Shown here: positions 49,163 to 61,927 of the stretch, piece by piece
How positions within the stretch are numbered: the stretch's first letter is position 1
How the letters are laid out: each line of letters begins with the position of its first letter
Assembly: GCF_037893015.1 (NCBI RefSeq)
Contig: NC_133665.1
Span: 41,740,537-41,804,536, forward strand
Direction: 5' to 3'
Source of the DNA: Macrotis lagotis
Taxonomy: Eukaryota; Chordata; Mammalia; Peramelemorphia; Peramelidae
DNA: 64,000 nt
The notes under the pieces: generated by a model
Told to the model about the DNA's origin: nothing
The model's input: only the letters and a program-made list of their open reading frames with translations
Database searches by the model: none
Position numbers and translations under genes: made by a program

Positions 49163-49310
49163 TCTTTTCTTTTTAATCTTTTTTCAATTACATGTAGAGA
49201 CAGTTTTAAACATTCATTTTTATAAAATTTTCTCCCTCCCTCTCTTCCCCTTCCCAAAATAACAACCAATCTGATATAGGTTATTCAGTCAAAATCATGT
49301 TAAATAACAT
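49163..49310 (-). mobile_element. L1 3' UTR fragment
   Basis: Complement of the marsupial L1 end: ttttcaattacatgtagaga, tctccctccctctcttccc, caatctgatataggttattc. 49320-50540 holds no recognised feature. Confidence 0.75.
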
Positions 49311-50544
49311 CTTTAATTAGAGCTATCCCTCTGAGCTAACCAACAATAGTCAGAATCTCCAGATTATGATTCAGTCTTGTTTTAAGTCCCTGTCTGGCTA
49401 GAGATTGCAGGTCCCTGTCCCAAAGAATTATCTCATTTGGGGTTAGAAATAGCCCAGATCTTCTCTGGCCAAAATATCAATGAATTTGAATCAGAATAAA
49501 ATGTAAGCAAAAGAAAAAGAAAAAAATCATTCTTCACAATTCTAGACTGAATTTCTGCTTTTATTGTGTATTTCTGTCAACACAAATTAGTATTGAAATT
49601 AAGTCAGAGAAAAAAGTTCACTGTCTCCAACACAGAGTGTTTTATCACCCTTTGCTTCTACCTAGAAATTAGAGAAACTCTTGTAGAGGATGATAATAAT
49701 ATCATTCCATTTTATAGGTGGATATATTGAATTCTTGAAAAACAGCTTGAAAGTTATCATACTATAATCAAAAAGAAGATATCATTCCAGCATTCCAGAG
49801 ACTATACTCAGATCATCTATAGATATGTTTGCTTTTATTCACCTTTTAGGAAATCAAGGACCAGTCTAATATTTCTATCAATACTTATGTGACATCAGGT
49901 TTTAGTTGTATAGTAGCTAATCAGTATGTCTCAGAGATATGATTTGGTTCATTATATATACAAGTCTGTACAACAATGAACTGTATCTCTACTATAGGCA
50001 TGATTAAGTACAATTGGTATTGTGACTTCCAAGTCATATGTCTAAAATTTAAAATTTCTTTTCTAGTCACTTCTAAATTACTTGCCTTTTTCCTACAGCA
50101 TAACTTATTTGGATTCCAGTAGTATTTATCTCAAAGCCAAACATCTGAATACTTGGGCAGTAAAAATGTTCCACGAAAAACCAACCTCTAGATATTTGAC
50201 ATCACTTATAAAAGGGACCATACTGAGTTTCAGTCATGGGATCTCATAAAGAAGAAGTGGTTTCTCAGACATGGTAGATAGCAGAGTGATATCATATCAC
50301 CTCCGTCAGGGATGATTTCAATTCTTCAATTTCAACAAATATGGAAAAAAAACTCCTGTATCACATGGTTGTCATCACTTTCCATTCTTTAGTAAGGAAA
50401 GGGAAAATCTACTTCCCTCCATGATAAAGTTTCCTATTTGGGCAAAATTAGGCAAAGCAAAGATCAGTAATAAGTCTTTGGCAAATTCACAGATAATTTG
50501 CTTCTTTGTGAATCCAAGGAAACAAAAGAATTAAAAAATAAATC

Positions 50545-50662
50545 TAGGAAATTTAAAAGATTGAATGACTTGTTCAGTCAACTTGTAGATATCTGAAGCA
50601 GTACTCAAACTTGGTTCTTTCTGAATCCAAATTCCAGCCCCTAACTATGGTACCATCTCCCA
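50545..50662 (-). mobile_element. MIR-family fragment
   Basis: tgaatgacttgttcagtcaa, gatatctgaagcagtactca and ctaactatggtaccatctc follow reversed MIR order. Confidence 0.5.
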
Positions 50663-50669
50663 AGGCAAA

Positions 50670-50800
50670 TCATTGTATTCTGGAACAATTCTAATTGTTA
50701 GAAAAATTTTTGTTTATATCTAATCTAAATCTATCTCTTTGCAGCTTCCACCCATTGGTCCTAATCTACCTTGGGAGAATGGAAGAAGGAGAAAGGATTA
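50670..50800 (-). mobile_element. CR1/L3 LINE 3' end fragment
   Basis: attctaattgttagaaaaat and ctctttgcagcttccaccca parallel the CR1 3' end copy at 39880. 50800-51260 shows no gene. Confidence 0.65.
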
Positions 50801-51264
50801 TGCAGAACCCCATCTCACCCATCCAAAATAATTATTTCACATATTATTATACTGTCCTATTCTCCTATTCATATTCTGATTCTTTTCTGCATGATCAAGA
50901 AACACATAATTATTTCTCTCTTCTTTGTCTTACAAAAGGGAGGAAACTTCAATCTATCAATGTAAGTTATCTTTTGATAGCCATAGGGGTGTGGGTTATG
51001 GGGTTATTGTTTGCAGAAAAAAATGGGAATGTATTTTTTCCTCTTTTGCTTTTTTTGACAAACAAAGGTATTCTTGTAATATTTCATTATTGATAAGATT
51101 TTCAAGTTACATAACAAGTTCTGGAGAAGTTTTTCAATTGTCCTAAGGTTCTATACACATCTTATTCATAAAAAGGTTATCTTTTCTTCCAAAGTTAGCC
51201 TTCTTTCTAACATTCCTATTACTATGGAAGGCACCAGCATCTTTTGTATTTCTTATGAGTGCAT

Positions 51265-51644
51265 TAGTAACATCTGAGTCATCCTCAACTCATTCTTATT
51301 TATAACCACTATTCTCCAACCATATGCAATATATTCATGAATTCTACCTCCTCAGCATTTCTCACATTCTCTCCCTTCTCTCCACTTAAATGACTACCAC
51401 CCTGATCACCCCTCCCTTGGACTAAGATAATAGCTTTTGTCTGGGCCCCCTACATCCAGTCTCTCCCTGTCTCATCCCATCCTCCCCACTCCTGCCAAAT
51501 CAGTATTCCCAAAGCTCAGGTTTGACCACATCATCCCTGATTGTTTCCAGGATAACATACAAACTCCTCAGCTGATCATTTAAAGCTCTTTAACAGTCTG
51601 ATTCTAATTCACCTTTCCAAACTCTGCACTCTGCATTGGTCTCC

Positions 51645-51740
<96 letters not shown>

Positions 51741-51920
51741 TACATTTTACTACAGTCCATTCAAATTGGTCTCTTTGCTCTTCTCCTATCTCTGTCTTTG
51801 CACCAACTATTCCCAGATGCTGGAATTTTCTCCTTCTCCTCTTCCTCCTGGAAACTATTATCATGTGACACTCCCTTCAAGACATTTTTCTGTTTCTCTA
51901 GTTTCTCTCTCTCACCCCCC
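51265..51920 (+). mobile_element. L2 LINE, ORF2 end and 3' UTR
   Basis: L2 wording in order: tgagtcatcctcaactcatt, cctcagcatttctcacattc, gtttgaccacatcatccctg, gataacatacaaactcctca, then (after a microsatellite) tctttgcaccaactattccc and ccttcaagacatttttc. Old and 5' truncated. Confidence 0.8.
51649..51740. repeat. Compound (CT)n(CA)n microsatellite inside L2
   Basis: CT from 51649 to about 51716 (34 units), then CA to about 51740. Confidence 0.97.
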
Positions 51921-51930
51921 TCTCTCTCTT

Positions 51931-51959
51931 TAGATAGATAGATACAGATAGAGATAGAG

Positions 51960-52006
<47 letters not shown>

Positions 52007-52008
52007 GA
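51931..52008. repeat. (GATA)n microsatellite
   Basis: Imperfect start, then about 11 pure GATA units. Confidence 0.96.
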
Positions 52009-52141
52009 TAAATACATATGCATATATTGTAAATATGTGTTTATACTACTGGCATATCTATGTACATGCTATTACAAACACACACACATAAACATACAAA
52101 TATAAACTTCTTGAGGCATCTTCTTTCTCCAGGCCTTGATA

Positions 52142-52372
52142 TATAAACTTTTTGGTCTCAGAAACCCTTTATACTCTTAAAAAAATTAATGGAGAACCTC
52201 TTGCTCTTCACTGAGGAGTTTTTGTTTAAGTGGTTTATATCTATTGATATGGTATATACCACATTAGAAGTAAAACATCTTAGTTTTATTTCAAAAAGCT
52301 TAATCCTCATGGATCCTCTGAAGTTCATCTTGGGAAACCTAGAGGTCCTCAGACCACACTTTGAGAGTCATT
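52142..52372 (+). mobile_element. MER5A-like hAT DNA transposon
   Basis: aaactttttggtctcagaaa, ccctttatactcttaaaaaa, tggtttatatctattgata and the 3' end ccacactttgagagtcat follow MER5A order with both ends recognisable. It is the second copy in the window and has a longer interior than 19152-19338. Confidence 0.82.
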
Positions 52373-52479
52373 TTTTTAAAAAGTCTAACAAATTTTATTT
52401 TATGATTGATTAATTGGTTAAAGGATTGTAAATTGTAATTGTTAATTGCTTCACTCAATGACATAATAAATTTATTACT

Positions 52480-52690
52480 AATACTCACAGGAATTATATT
52501 GAAATAGTTTTTTTAGGTATACAGAGCATTTTTCTCATAGTCACACTAGAAGGAAGATAGTATGACTATTATCTCTATTCTACAAAGGAGAGAACTGAAA
52601 TACAGAGATTAGGCAGCTTGCCTAGAGATATGCATCCAAAAAGTAGCAAAGTCAAGAACCTGATACTAAAAAAATATAGACCTGATACTA
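52480..52690 (-). mobile_element. MIR-family SINE
   Basis: ctattatctctattctacaa, gagaactgaaatacagagat, gcagcttgcctagagatat. A short local duplication (cctgatactaaaaaaa) lies at about 52660-52696. Confidence 0.6.
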
Positions 52691-52719
52691 AAAAAAAGTG
52701 TTCTTACTACTGTCATACA

Positions 52720-53500
52720 ATCATCAGGAATTTATGAAGTACTAACTCTGTTCCAGACACTGTGATGGTTGCAGGGATACAAACCCCAAAATGGAATTAT
52801 CTTTGCCCTTATTTTTCAATCCATTGGAGATATGTACATTTATTGGTATAAATATACACAAAATTAATATAAAATTATTTCCATATAAAATTGAAAATGA
52901 ATGTTGAAAGCTACCTTTGTATGTAATTGAATATATTTGTGTAAAAATGGTTAAAATTTGAAAGTAAAAAAACAAATAAAATTATTTTCTAAAAACTCCA
53001 TGCAGAAGGTGGCAATTGAGTTGAGTACTGAAAAAAAACTAGGGATTCTTATAGACAGAGGTGAGGAAAGAATGCATTCCAAACAATAGAACAGCCAAAG
53101 CAAAGACCTGGGGGAAAAAACAGTAAAAAGACAGGAAATGGAGTATCTTATGAACAGTAAGATCAGATTAATTTAAACATAGAGTTGGTATAATAAGGCT
53201 GAAAAGGTAGTTTACAGTCAGGTTGTGAAGCCATTCACTTGAGCCTAGAAACAACAGGAAGATTCTTGTGGGGATTTTTTAGCAAAGAAGGGACATAATC
53301 ATATCTATATTTTAGGAGAGGAGGATGGATCAGAGACAGAAGAGATTCAAAGTAAGAACAATTAGGAGACAACCGCACTGTCCATGGAGCTGTACTATCA
53401 TATTTCTTATAGTAAATAATTAGCATGGCCAGTAAATATAATAAGAAAAATGCAATTCATATTAAGCAGTGGGTATACAGCTAAAAAGGTATGTTGAAAT
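52720..53500 (+). repeat. Old interspersed repeat, family not named (copy 3, longest)
   Basis: Words in the order known from a widespread mammalian repeat: ctgttccagacactgtgatg, cagggatacaaaccccaaaa, gcagaaggtggcaattgag, gaatgcattccaaacaatag, ataaggctgaaaaggtagtt, gttgtgaagccattcacttg, agaagggacataatcatat, attaggagacaaccgcactg. I cannot name the family with certainty. Confidence 0.65.
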
Positions 53501-53504
53501 AAGA

Positions 53505-55080
53505 GTCAGATGAATTTTATCTTAGATGCCACAGGAAAAATCATTACTTAAGTAGAAAAAGTAGAGAATTCCTGTAGGAAAGGGAATGAAGACTATACAA
53601 TTCATTCATTGTCATCCAACAATGCCAAATGCTACAGAGGAGTCAAGCAGGATATGAACTAAATAAAAGTCTAAATCATTGAGTATTGTGATTAGGAGAC
53701 CATTAGTGACCTTTGAAGAACAGTTTTGTAAAATTTTGGAGAATGTAAAGGTTTAAGAAGAGAGTGGGTGACGAGGAAGTAGGGACATCAGCTGTAGACA
53801 ATTTTTTTCCAGAAATCATTTTTTAGGTCTCAAGAACACCCAGAAATAGCACGAGGATATGAAAGACAGCTTGCCCTTTTGGCAATCACCTAAGAAATTA
53901 CCAAGGCAGAGAAATCCTTGTTGTCTATGAACTTGAACTGAACTTTGCTTTATTTATTTTACTAAGTAGAAAAATAGTAACTTTTCCAACTTTTCTCTTA
54001 GTGCCAAGGATAAGATCATCCTAATAGATTACCCAGGCTCACAATTTTGGTGTTATCATCAAAGCTCAAGATAATATATTTTCTATTAAGTTATACCAGT
54101 TCTAAATCTATGGTCCAAGAGTCTATGACTCTAAACTTCTTTCTCATTATAGCACATTACAATTATTTATTACCCAGAGGTTCTTGGTTTTGTTGTAAAA
54201 GTAAGAGAAAAATTCTGTTTCTTTAGCACCATTAAGAGTTCAAAATTCCTACCCTTATCTCTTTAACTTTCTTAGCATAAGCCCCCCTCAAACAGCACTA
54301 GATATTTGGGCAATATGCTAAATAGTTCCTCTGTAGAATCTAGTCAAATGAAAGACAATCTTTTGAACCTAAATTGAGTACTTCATTGATGGTAATGCCA
54401 GCTAATTTGTGTTATGTTGTTTTCATTGTTCAACATTTTATGATCTACTTCATCCTAGTCAATATTCTTTCTAAGTCCACATAGTTTGAAATAAGTTCTG
54501 GAAACACTGGCTACTTGCCAAGCTACAAAAATAAACCTTCAGCCTCCATTAAGTTAAATTTCTGAGTCACATTTTCAAAAAAGTGACAGCTGTCTTAGAG
54601 TGGAAAGCATCCGTATTTATCAAAGACCTTCAATCATCCTTAAATTTTGTGGCATAATACCAGAGATTCGCTCCATAATCTTGGAGCCCATGACAAATTT
54701 GTGGAAGCATTAACCCTTATATAAGATTCTTGAAGCTTAACAAGCTTTTGTTCTTCTCAAGAAGTGATTCATGAACTTGAGATCTGCAGATAACAACATG
54801 ACAATTCCTATGATATAGATGTTTCCAACATAGCTATAGGAAAAAACTGAACATTTTACTTTAACAGAATCACAATCCTCCTCATCCAGAAAATGTCCTT
54901 CTTTAAAAATCATGAATACTATTCTTGATACTTTTCCTACCTTTCCTTCACTGATCTTTGAAACAAGCACAAATAACTATCTGTAAATGCCTGGGATCAT
55001 GACTAAACATGAAAAAGGAACTCACAAGACAAAAGTAGAAAGACTAAAGAAATTTGTAGAGATAGATAAGTAGATGTGAT
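53505..55080. other. No gene recognised
   Basis: AT-rich, non-repetitive to the eye. A 77-codon minus-strand frame at 54737-54970 has no recognisable family and no supporting start or splice context. Confidence 0.4.
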
Positions 55081-55084
55081 AGCC

Positions 55085-56650
55085 TCCCTATCATTCATTT
55101 TATTCTTTTTAAAAAAAGTTTTATTGATGCCTTTTGTTTTTGCATCACCTAAATCTCCAAGTATACTTCCCCCTCCCCACACTTTCTATCTTGTGATTCT
55201 CTCCTTGTGACAAAGAAAAAACAATTGAACAAATCCAACTTGTATCTACCCTGTTTCTTTTACTATCACAAAATTTGAGGCTGAGAATAATTTGCTACAT
55301 ATACAAGCTCTTTCTGTCTTTAATTTCATTGGAGTACATACAGGTTCAGTATCTCAAATTAAAAAAGATAAGTGTATTTTAGCCATTTGAATATAATTCT
55401 AAATCATTTCCAGAATGATGGCACCAAATCATAATTTCAACAATAGAAATATTTCCATATTTTTTTCATCTTTGCTCATTTTTAAGATCTGTAGTAAGAC
55501 CTGAGTTGTAACTTTTTATTTCTCTTCTTTTCAGTGATTTTTGTACTTCTCACAGTTGTTAATAACTTGCAATGCCTTTGAAAACTATTTCCTATATCCT
55601 TTGATCACTTATCTATTGGGGAATGGCTGTTGGCCTTAAAGTCTAATATTTCAGTTTTAAAATATTAGAACTACCCTAAGACTTTGAGAGTATATTTAGT
55701 ATTCCACATATATACATATGTATATATTGACTATCAGACATTTTTCAGAGACAACTGATGCAAAAATTGTTTTCCAGTTGACAATTTCTAATTTTACCCC
55801 AGCTACATTGAGATTGTTTAAGCTTTCCAATTTCACTTAATCAAAATTATCCATTTTCTCTCATGATTCTCTATGTTTTCTATCTCTTGTATATTAATTT
55901 GCTCACTAGCAGGGTTATAAAAGTTCTTCCATATCCTACAATCTTTTTATGATGTTCTCATTTATATTTTGGTCATTTATCCTTTGAAACTTATTGCAGT
56001 ATATGGTGAAGGATGTTGATCTAAACTTATTTTTTTCCCAAACTATTTTCCAAATTTATTGGTTATTGTCAAATAAATAGTGCTTCTTTAAATAACTTAA
56101 ATTCTTAGCTTTATCAAACATTGAGCTTTTGAGTTCAATTGCTTCTGCTTCTTGCTTATCTGATCTACTCACTGATCAACCTTTCTATTTTTTAACTAGT
56201 ACCAAATATTATTGATAATCACTGATTTTAAAATATAACTTGAGGTCTTAACTTAAATGCTATATGTTTTTCATTATTTCCCTTATAGTTTTTGTCTCTA
56301 TTGTGATTCCAAATGAGCTTTGCTGCTATTTTGTCAACTATATCTCTTAGGAGTTTAATAACGATAACCAAAAAATGTGTAAATTTATATAGGCAATATA
56401 TTCATTTGTTATTTGTCAGTGTAGCCCAAGCATGAGCAAAAATTCTCCTTCTCATTCTTTGTTTTCTTCATTTCTATAAAAAATTAAATTATGTTGTTAT
56501 AAGTCTTGAATATATCTTGGTAGATTTATTACCAGATAGCTTATATACATTATAGTTATTTTGAATAGAATTCTTCCCATATTTTCCTTCTGAATTTTGA
56601 TTACTGTATAGAAAATGCTAAAGATGTTTGCATACTTGTTTTGTATCATG
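55085..56650 (-). mobile_element. L1 ORF2 C-terminal half and 3' UTR
   Basis: Complement of L1 in order: the 3' end at the T/A-rich 55108, gcctttgaaaactatttcc, ttgatcacttatctattggg, tcatttatcctttgaaactt, ggttattgtcaaataaatag, ttagctttatcaaacattga, then the RT-side words to 56650. Diverged and 5' truncated. 56655-56925 has no gene. Confidence 0.75.
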
Positions 56651-56929
56651 TTAGTTTATTGAAGCTAGTAGTAGTCTCAATTAGTTTCTTTACTGATTCT
56701 CTGCAGTTTTCTAAAGAAAACAATTTGGAGGGAGCAAAATGAACATTTTTTTCCTGAGTTTTCTCCTCTAAAAATGTTAAGAGCCACATCAAACTGAATT
56801 CTGAGGCAGATAACCAATAAAAAAAGTCACAGTAAATAATTTTTCCAGTCCAAGTCAAATTAGAAGGACAAAAAAAGAAGTCTGTGAACAATGAAATTGG
56901 GGCTGATCAGCACAGTAGAAATAGAAAGT

Positions 56930-58513
56930 GGTAGAAGTAGCACTATTTCAGCTATGGGCTTTGAAGTTGGCAGCAGCAATGGCAACAGCAGCACTAAGAG
57001 CATTGAATTCACAGGAAAAGGAAGGGAACTGAGCACCTGGTAAGAAAGGGATTCCAGTGAACCCCTATACTAATATAGATCACAGGATTGGGCATTATTT
57101 GGCAGCTCTATCACCCTTACTCAACTCTGAGTCATAGTTCTAGGGCTGCCTGCTACCCATTACCCAATTCTGGGTCACAATCCCCAGGGTTACAAAAGAG
57201 CAGGGAAATCTGTAAGTTTCAAAGTACAGTCCAGGAAGAAAATGATAAGATCTCTCTCCATATGATACCTCTCAGGAAACACTAAAAAGTTACAGGTACC
57301 CACTAAATTGTAGAAGCTTATAAAAGGCAGAAACTAGGATGAGCTATCCTCCAGAACCCCAGAGGTGAATAAAATTCAATTCTAACATAAAGTTCAAAGT
57401 CAAAAAACAGACTGGGAAAAGGGAATCTGATTAAAAAGATATTGACAAAGAAGTTCCAAACACAAATTCAAAAGACACTGACTTGAAAACACAAAAAAGT
57501 ATCAACATATTGCATATTGGACACGAAACTCACAAGAACTCCTAGAAAAGCTAAAGAGATTTTTTTTAAGAGCAAAAAAAAATTTCAAAAATCATAAGTA
57601 TTGCAAGGGAAAAATTGAGGGAAAATGAGAACATTGCAAGAAAATTATAAAAAAGATAATATCTTGGTGAAAGAGGTACAAATGCACTGGATACTCCTTA
57701 AAATTCAAAACTGGCTAAATGGTAAAAAGAGGTTCAAAAACCTCCTTGAAGCAAATAACATTAAAAATTAGAATTGAGGGCGGCTAGGTGACATAGTGGA
57801 TAAAGCACCAGCCCTGGAGTCAGGAGTACCTGGGTTCAAATCCGGTCTCAGACACTTAATAATTACCCAGCTGTGTGGCCTTGGGCAAGCCACTTAACCC
57901 CATTTGCCTTACAAAAAAAAACTAAAAAAAATTAGAATTGATCAAGTGGAAGCTAATAACTCTATAAGACATCAAAAACAATAAAACAAGATCAAAAGAT
58001 ATTTTGTAAAAACAAGAAAATATAAAATATTTCATAGAAACAACTGACTTAGATAATAGATCAAGGAGAGGTTTAAGAATTATTATAAAGAATAATCCTA
58101 TACATCATATTTCAAGAAATTATAAAGTAAAACTTCTCAGATATCTTAGAATCAGAGGAAAAGTAAAAAAGTAGAATAATTCACCAATTACCTCCTAAAA
58201 GAAATCCTAAAATAAAAATTCTCAAAAATATTATAGTCAAATTCTAGAAATCTAAGATTAAGATCAAGAAGAAAATACAAGTAGTCAGGAAGAAAACTTC
58301 AAATATCTTGTGAGTTAAAGGCAGGTTCACACAAGTTTTAGCAGCTGCCACTCTAAAATGATGAGAGTTTGAAATATGTTGTTACTCTGAAGGCAAAGGA
58401 ACTTTGATTATAATTTTTAAAAAAATCTATCCAGTAAAATTTGGTATAATTCAAAAAGGGGAAATGGACTTACTTAAGTAGGAGACTTTTAAACATTCCT
58501 GCTAAAAAAGACC
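56930..58513 (+). mobile_element. L1/HAL1 5' half: 5' UTR and ORF1
   Basis: The 5' UTR-like part (56930-57400) is GC-richer. ORF1 then decays from about 57400: RYLRIRGKVKK-type, then ILKNIIVKF (for PRNIIAKF) near 58220, and at the C-terminus pieces matching QDLAASTL, AKELGL and LSGKIW-type motifs (58330-58510). A SINE (57778-57926) interrupts it. It stops at a second SINE at 58514, so presence of ORF2 cannot be judged. Confidence 0.65.
57778..57926 (+). mobile_element. CORE-SINE, short form, perfect 15-bp TSD
   Basis: Complete copy. aaaaattagaattga at 57763-57777 recurs at 57927-57941. Confidence 0.96.
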
Positions 58514-58757
58514 ATTTGCTATTGTTGTTCAGTCAGTCAAGTCCAACTCTTGTGATCCCCAAAAAGGGTTTCTTGGCAAAGATGTTTTAGTTGTTTGCCA
58601 CTTCCTTCTCCAGCTCATTTTATAGAGGAGGAAACTGGGATAAATGGGGTTAAGTGACTTGCCCAGAGTCACATAGCTAATAAGTGTCTGAGGTCATATT
58701 TGAATTCAGGTCTTTTTGTCTCCAGGTCTGATGTCACTGTGCCACCTAGCTGCCTCT
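58514..58757 (-). mobile_element. CORE-SINE, long form with RTE-like tail
   Basis: tgctattgttgttcagtcag, gtccaactcttgtgatcccc and ttggcaaagatgttttagtt (tail complement), core gaggaggaaactgggataaa, head end cacctagctgcctc. Confidence 0.9.
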
Positions 58758-58794
58758 CATAGTCAAGTAAATATTGGACTTTTAAAATGTACTA

Positions 58795-60660
58795 ATTTTT
58801 CCATAACTTCTTCAAAAGCCATGATATTATATCACTAAGAAGTATTCCATTCCCTAATTATTCTTTTTTTTCAAACTATAATCAATTTATAACACAAATT
58901 CTTTAAAGTTCCCACTATAGAAATACAATCCTCAGGAGCTAAAGTATCATGTAAAATAAAATCACTTCATGATCTATTTATACTCACCCCCTCTAAGTAA
59001 CTTCCTTCAACTATAAACAACAGTGATGGTCTAAAGTATCAGCCAAAACATCATTTTTCCCTTTCCATTTGTATTTTTATGCATCTCTTGAGTCTTGCAT
59101 TTGAAGATCAAATTTCATGTCCATTTTAGTCTTTTTATCAGATAATTTTTGAAATTCTTCTATTTCCTTGAAATACACCTTTTCTCTCTGAAAGAATATG
59201 CTGAATTTTGCAGGGTAGTTGATTCTTGTTTTAATCCAAGGTCCTTTGACCTTCAGAATATCACATTCCAGGTCCTCCAGTCCTTTAAAGTTGAAGCTGA
59301 TACATTCTGCATAACCTGATTTCAGTTCCTTGGTATTTAAATTGCTTCTTTTTGGCTGTTTGCAGTATTTTCTCCTTAGGCTAAAAATTCAGAAATTGGC
59401 TTTAAATGTTTATTCTGGTATCTCTTTCTGTATTCTTTCAAGAACAATTTTATCATCTTTTTCTAGGCTATTAGGACAATTTTCCATGATAATTTTCTGA
59501 AAAATATTTTCCAGGCTCTTTTTTTTGACCAAAGTTTTCAGGATAGATCAATAATTCCTTAGATTATCTCTTCTAGATCTATTTTCCAATTTAGTCATTT
59601 TTCTAAGAGATACTTTACATTTTCTTCTATTTTTTTCAGCTTTTTGGTTTTGTTTGATGTAATTTTGATGCCTCATAGAGTTTCTATTTGTCCAATTTTA
59701 TTTTTACAGTCATTCAATTTCAATTTTTTACACTTTTATTTTCTTCAATTCACTTTTATGCTTCCTTTTCCAGTTGGTTAATTTTACTTTTTGATGAGTT
59801 ATATTCTTTTACCAGTTGATTATTTTTACTTTTAAAGGAGTTGATTTCATAAGTCAATTTTTCATAATGACTCTCATTTCTCTTCTCCATTTTTCTTCTT
59901 TGTCTCTTCTTTGGATTTTAAAAATCCTTTTTTGAACCCTTCCAAGAGGTCTTTTTGGATTTGAGATCAACTCATAAACTTCTTTGAGGCTTCACTAGGA
60001 ATTTTGTCACTACTTTCCTCCCCTGAGAAGGCATTTTTATTGTCCCAATCAGAATACTAACTATCTATGGCTATTGGTCTTTGGTTGTTTTTGCTCATTT
60101 TGATAATTGGGCTCTGCTCCTGGGGCACAGGAAGTATAGGCCCAAGCTTTATGTGCTGGGACTGGGATCTGGTCTCTGGCTTATTGCTTGCCTGTAGCAC
60201 TACCAATGTAATGGTTTGCTGCATCTTTAATACCAAGGTATTATCTATGCAGAGGTTTGTTCTCACCTTTATGCCGAGGTGTTTTCTATGCAATGGTTTG
60301 TCCCATGCATTAGGGTAGCCCAATCCAATCCCACCTGTTAAATCAGCATTCATGGGACTTAAATTTTGTCTTCCAAGCTTGGATTGGAACCATCACTGTT
60401 GGTGTGTTGCATTATTGACTTGCTGAGCCTTGACATAGACTGTTTTCCAGTTCTCCTGCCAACACTGGACTATACTTCCTTTTTACCCAGAAGAGACAGA
60501 CCTTTACTTAAGTTCTTCATGATATTTTGAGTTGAGAACTTGTTTCATTCTTTTTTTGTGGGATCTGTGGCTATGTGTAGTGGCTTCATTTAAAGTTGTT
60601 TTGCAAAAACTCTGAGAGCTTCCTAGTTTAACACCTCCATCTTGGCTCTGCCCAGAGGAA
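58795..60660 (-). mobile_element. HAL1-like / L1 5' half, full 5' end
   Basis: The minus strand begins at about 60655 with cagagccaagatggaggtg, the L1 5' start. The 5' UTR (about 60060-60655) is followed by ORF1 remnants (59180-60000) in close parallel to the element at 1-2125: plus-strand gagtcttgcatttgaagatc (59089) against gagtcttgtatttaaagatc (708). A non-coding tail follows and no ORF2. It is the third ORF1-only element in the window. Confidence 0.72.
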
Positions 60661-60719
60661 CTTTTAATTATTCTTAATGTTTTAAAGATAAAATAATTTC
60701 TTCTTATAACAAATACCAT

Positions 60720-61764
60720 TATTTTTTTCTTTACAAATTCAATGTATTAACTCCTAATTAGCTTCCAATTCAACTACTTGAATTTGAGGTAGCAATATAT
60801 AAGTACTATTAAATAGCTCTACCAAATGAAGAAATGGTGATTCCTTCCCCAATATCTCCCAGTCCCCTCTGCCCTCCACTACCATACTGTATTAGGCTTA
60901 AGGCGTTCAGGCTAAATTACCAAGGAAATGCAATCCTTAGATCTATAAGTCACATGAAAGAAATGAATGAAGGTGTGAATTTTCTTCATGGAAAAATATA
61001 GTTCCTTAGTAAGCAGGGACAAAATACGGACACCTGATTCATTAAATGAAAATCAGTATCTAAGGAAAAAGATCAAACTCTATGGCTATTTTCCGACTGA
61101 TGTTAAAAGATTTGCATAAGCCTAAGCTTGTGAGCACACTGTCTCACCATTGCACAAAGTGATTAGGTAAGCCAGGTACCATTCTTTGAATTTCTCCAAT
61201 AATTGTAGCCAGGGCTGTAGAATATGCATTTAAGAAGTCTGCCTCCACAGGTAGTTTTGGCATGTAATATCCTCATGAGGGCCTCAATACCAAAATCCAA
61301 CTCTATAATTCTACATGCCTGAATAAATAAAAAGCCTTGGTTTTCCTAGTAAACTTCTAAAGGTATCATGTTGATTGATAGAATCATGTTCTTTTCAGTT
61401 CAACAGATCCATCTGTGCCAAAAATGATTCCTTTTTCACCATTACTTGGAAGCACATAAACTGCTCCTTTGACTGTGATCTTCTTTAGAAAAATTGTATG
61501 TTAATTCAATTATTTCTTTACATGCCAGATCATTTTATTATTGACTTCATATTTCAAAATTTTAAATGAATCTCTAAGATTTACTACTTCTACATATGTA
61601 CAGTTGAAAGTGACATTCTGAGTGAAAAAAAGTTCATTATTAATTATTACACATAACTCCATTTCTGGAGAATCCATTTTGTAGTTATTTGATGATAGTC
61701 TGGATTCTGCTGACTTTGAACTTTGTTTAGATTTTGAGTCTAGTATAATTTCAATATTTGCCAT
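60720..61764 (-). pseudogene. CASP3 (processed pseudogene): Processed pseudogene of caspase-3
   Basis: Caspase-3 is the main executioner cysteine protease of apoptosis. Minus-strand ATG at 61764 opens DSKSKQSS-KSAESRLSSN, then NYKMDSPEMELCVIINN and NLRDSFKILKYEVNNK, as in CASP3 (YKMDYPEMGLCIIINN, NLRETFRNLKYEVRNK). A frameshift near NKND follows. Further pieces are SKEDHSQRSS, GIIFGTDGSVELK, a GKPRLF-IQACR block, VEADFL, SPGYNYWRNSKNGTW, SLCAM, and TKELYF ending near 60990. The catalytic Cys codon is kept (61313-61315) but the catalytic His position reads Asn (61441-61443), with a deletion just upstream. Coding exons are joined without introns, so it is a retrocopy. The coding span is about 775 nt against 834 in the human gene. 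A weak T-run near 60724-60730 may be the A-tail. It is dead. Confidence 0.87.
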
Positions 61765-61927
61765 GGCCCATGTCTAGATTTGGCTCTGCTAGAAAGACTA
61801 GAACTGAATATAGGATTTGACATTCAAACACAAGATTCAATAAAAGCATTAAAATGTAAGCATGAGTGAGAAATCATAAGGAATTTAATAAATTTAGACT
61901 GTTTATATTGCCATATGGGATTATTGT

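Noticed and set aside
50695-51093. 132-codon plus-strand frame
   Set aside because: It starts in a reversed CR1/L3 end and is compositionally plain; no recognisable protein.
53387-53480. Possible U6 snRNA copy (attagcatggcc followed by gcaattc)
   Set aside because: Only a 12-base word matches well; the 5' part, spacing and 3' end do not fit U6.
54737-54970. 77-codon minus-strand frame
   Set aside because: No family recognised, no upstream promoter or splice signals, ordinary length for chance in AT-rich DNA.
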